Origin: Lachnospiraceae bacterium
Lineage (GTDB): Bacteria; Bacillota; Clostridia; Lachnospirales; Lachnospiraceae
Assembly: GCA_017437785.1 (NCBI GenBank)
Contig: JAFRXH010000007.1
Coordinates: 1-64,000, forward strand
Reading direction: 5' to 3'
DNA: 64,000 nt
The notes beneath the pieces were generated by a model, which searched no databases, was not told where the DNA came from, and was given only the letters and a program-made list of their open reading frames with translations. Made by a program: the position numbers and the translations under genes. Shown here one piece after another: positions 63,528-64,000 of this stretch (its first letter is position 1; each line of letters starts with the position of its first letter).

Positions 63528-64000
63528 ATGCTGGAGGTATGCCTTTTGGGAACGGGCGGTATGATGCCCATGCCCCGCAGATATCTTACATCGCTTTTGG
63601 CAAGATATAACGGACTGAGTATACTGATAGACTGCGGCGAGGGCACACAGATGGCCATGCGTCAGGCGGGCTACAGCCCCAATCCCGTGGGTATCATGTG
63701 CTTTACGCATTATCATGCAGATCATATAAGCGGACTTCCCGGAATGCTGCTCAACATGGGAAACGCGGAGAGGACACAGCCGCTGCTCATGGTGGGCCCC
63801 AAAGGGCTTGAACGTGTTGTGAGTGCGCTCAGGGTGATAGCGCCGGAGCTGCCTTTTGAGATACATTTTCATGAGCTTAAGGATGCGTGTGAGGATATCG
63901 CATTCGAAGGCGGCTTTATACGCGCCTTTAAAGTGTACCATAACGTTACCTGTTATGGCTACAGCATAGAGATAAAAAGACAGGGACGCTTTGATGCGCA
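63528..64000 (+). CDS. rnz: Ribonuclease Z, 3' end beyond the window
   Basis: ATG 63528, 3 bp after rimI; the frame is open to the window edge (about 157 residues visible). 'MLEVCLLGTGGMMPMPRRYL', 'ILIDCGEGTQMAMRQAG' and the metallo-beta-lactamase motif 'FTHYHADHISGLPG' identify RNase Z, which trims tRNA 3' trailers. Partial because the window ends. Confidence 0.92.
   Translation, partial: MLEVCLLGTGGMMPMPRRYLTSLLARYNGLSILIDCGEGTQMAMRQAGYSPNPVGIMCFTHYHADHISGLPGMLLNMGNAERTQPLLMVGPKGLERVVSALRVIAPELPFEIHFHELKDACEDIAFEGGFIRAFKVYHNVTCYGYSIEIKRQGRFDA

Overview
The window looks like a chromosomal segment of an anaerobic, butyrate-forming Firmicute, most likely a gut or rumen Lachnospiraceae. Three things point there: a phosphate butyryltransferase/butyrate kinase pair beside secA, Lachnospiraceae-style ribosomal proteins (an L17 with a long insertion), and surface families common in that group (BspA-like/DUF6273 proteins, GH25 lysozyme, DUF4358 lipoproteins, MPKTG-anchored proteins). 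The genus cannot be fixed from sequence alone. Almost everything is on the + strand; the only convincing minus-strand gene is a vWA lipoprotein at 25607-27400.

Layout. 27-1013 is an Rpn/PD-(D/E)XK nuclease-like gene. 1326-7346 is an anaerobic cobalamin (corrin ring) block: CbiF, CbiG, CbiH, a CbiJ-CbiE-CbiT triple fusion and the a,c-diamide synthase. 7976-11290 holds a Gfo/Idh-aldo/keto reductase fusion with a damaged 3' end, a metallophosphoesterase and a zinc-ribbon protein with YAGP motifs. 11403-15033 is the alpha operon (rpmJ-rpsM-rpsK-rpsD-rpoA-rplQ), separated here from infA and the spc genes. 15154-20914 couples a class B-type sortase and its MPKTG substrate to the ECF transporter module ecfA1-ecfA2-ecfT. 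21142-25311 is truA followed by a small glycan cluster (formyltransferase, PIG-L deacetylase, phosphoglycosyl transferase, GT4). A tRNA-Val follows. 27624-31853 is a galactomannan-type operon (GH27, unknown, GH113, SGNH lipoprotein). 31990-35441 is a DUF4358 lipoprotein, an MBOAT acyltransferase and a DHHW protein. 35575-41395 is ptb-buk-secA-prfB. Then come a methyl-accepting chemotaxis protein, a hipBA-type toxin-antitoxin pair, a 1988-residue secreted surface protein, a group of envelope proteins ending in a GH25 lysozyme, a complete sugar ABC transporter (54772-59344), a lipoprotein, an FMN riboswitch with ribU, and tsaE-tsaB-rimI-rnz (rnz cut by the window edge).

Non-coding layer. Several families of short dispersed repeats sit between genes, and in two places have become coding sequence (the tails of the reductase fusion and of EcfA1). 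A 66-67 bp near-perfect palindrome occurs twice (25501 and 43704) with compensatory arm differences. The most striking unexplained element is a roughly 295 bp imperfect inverted repeat at 33935-34229 that fills the whole gap between the MBOAT and DHHW genes. Other structured candidates are the rpmJ-rpsM spacer and tandem hairpins between rpoA and rplQ. No CRISPR array, prophage, integrase or rRNA was seen. The strongest oddities are the cbiF/cbiG junction, where CbiG homology has no start codon in its frame, and the frameshifted reductase end. No unmistakably new multi-gene system was identified.
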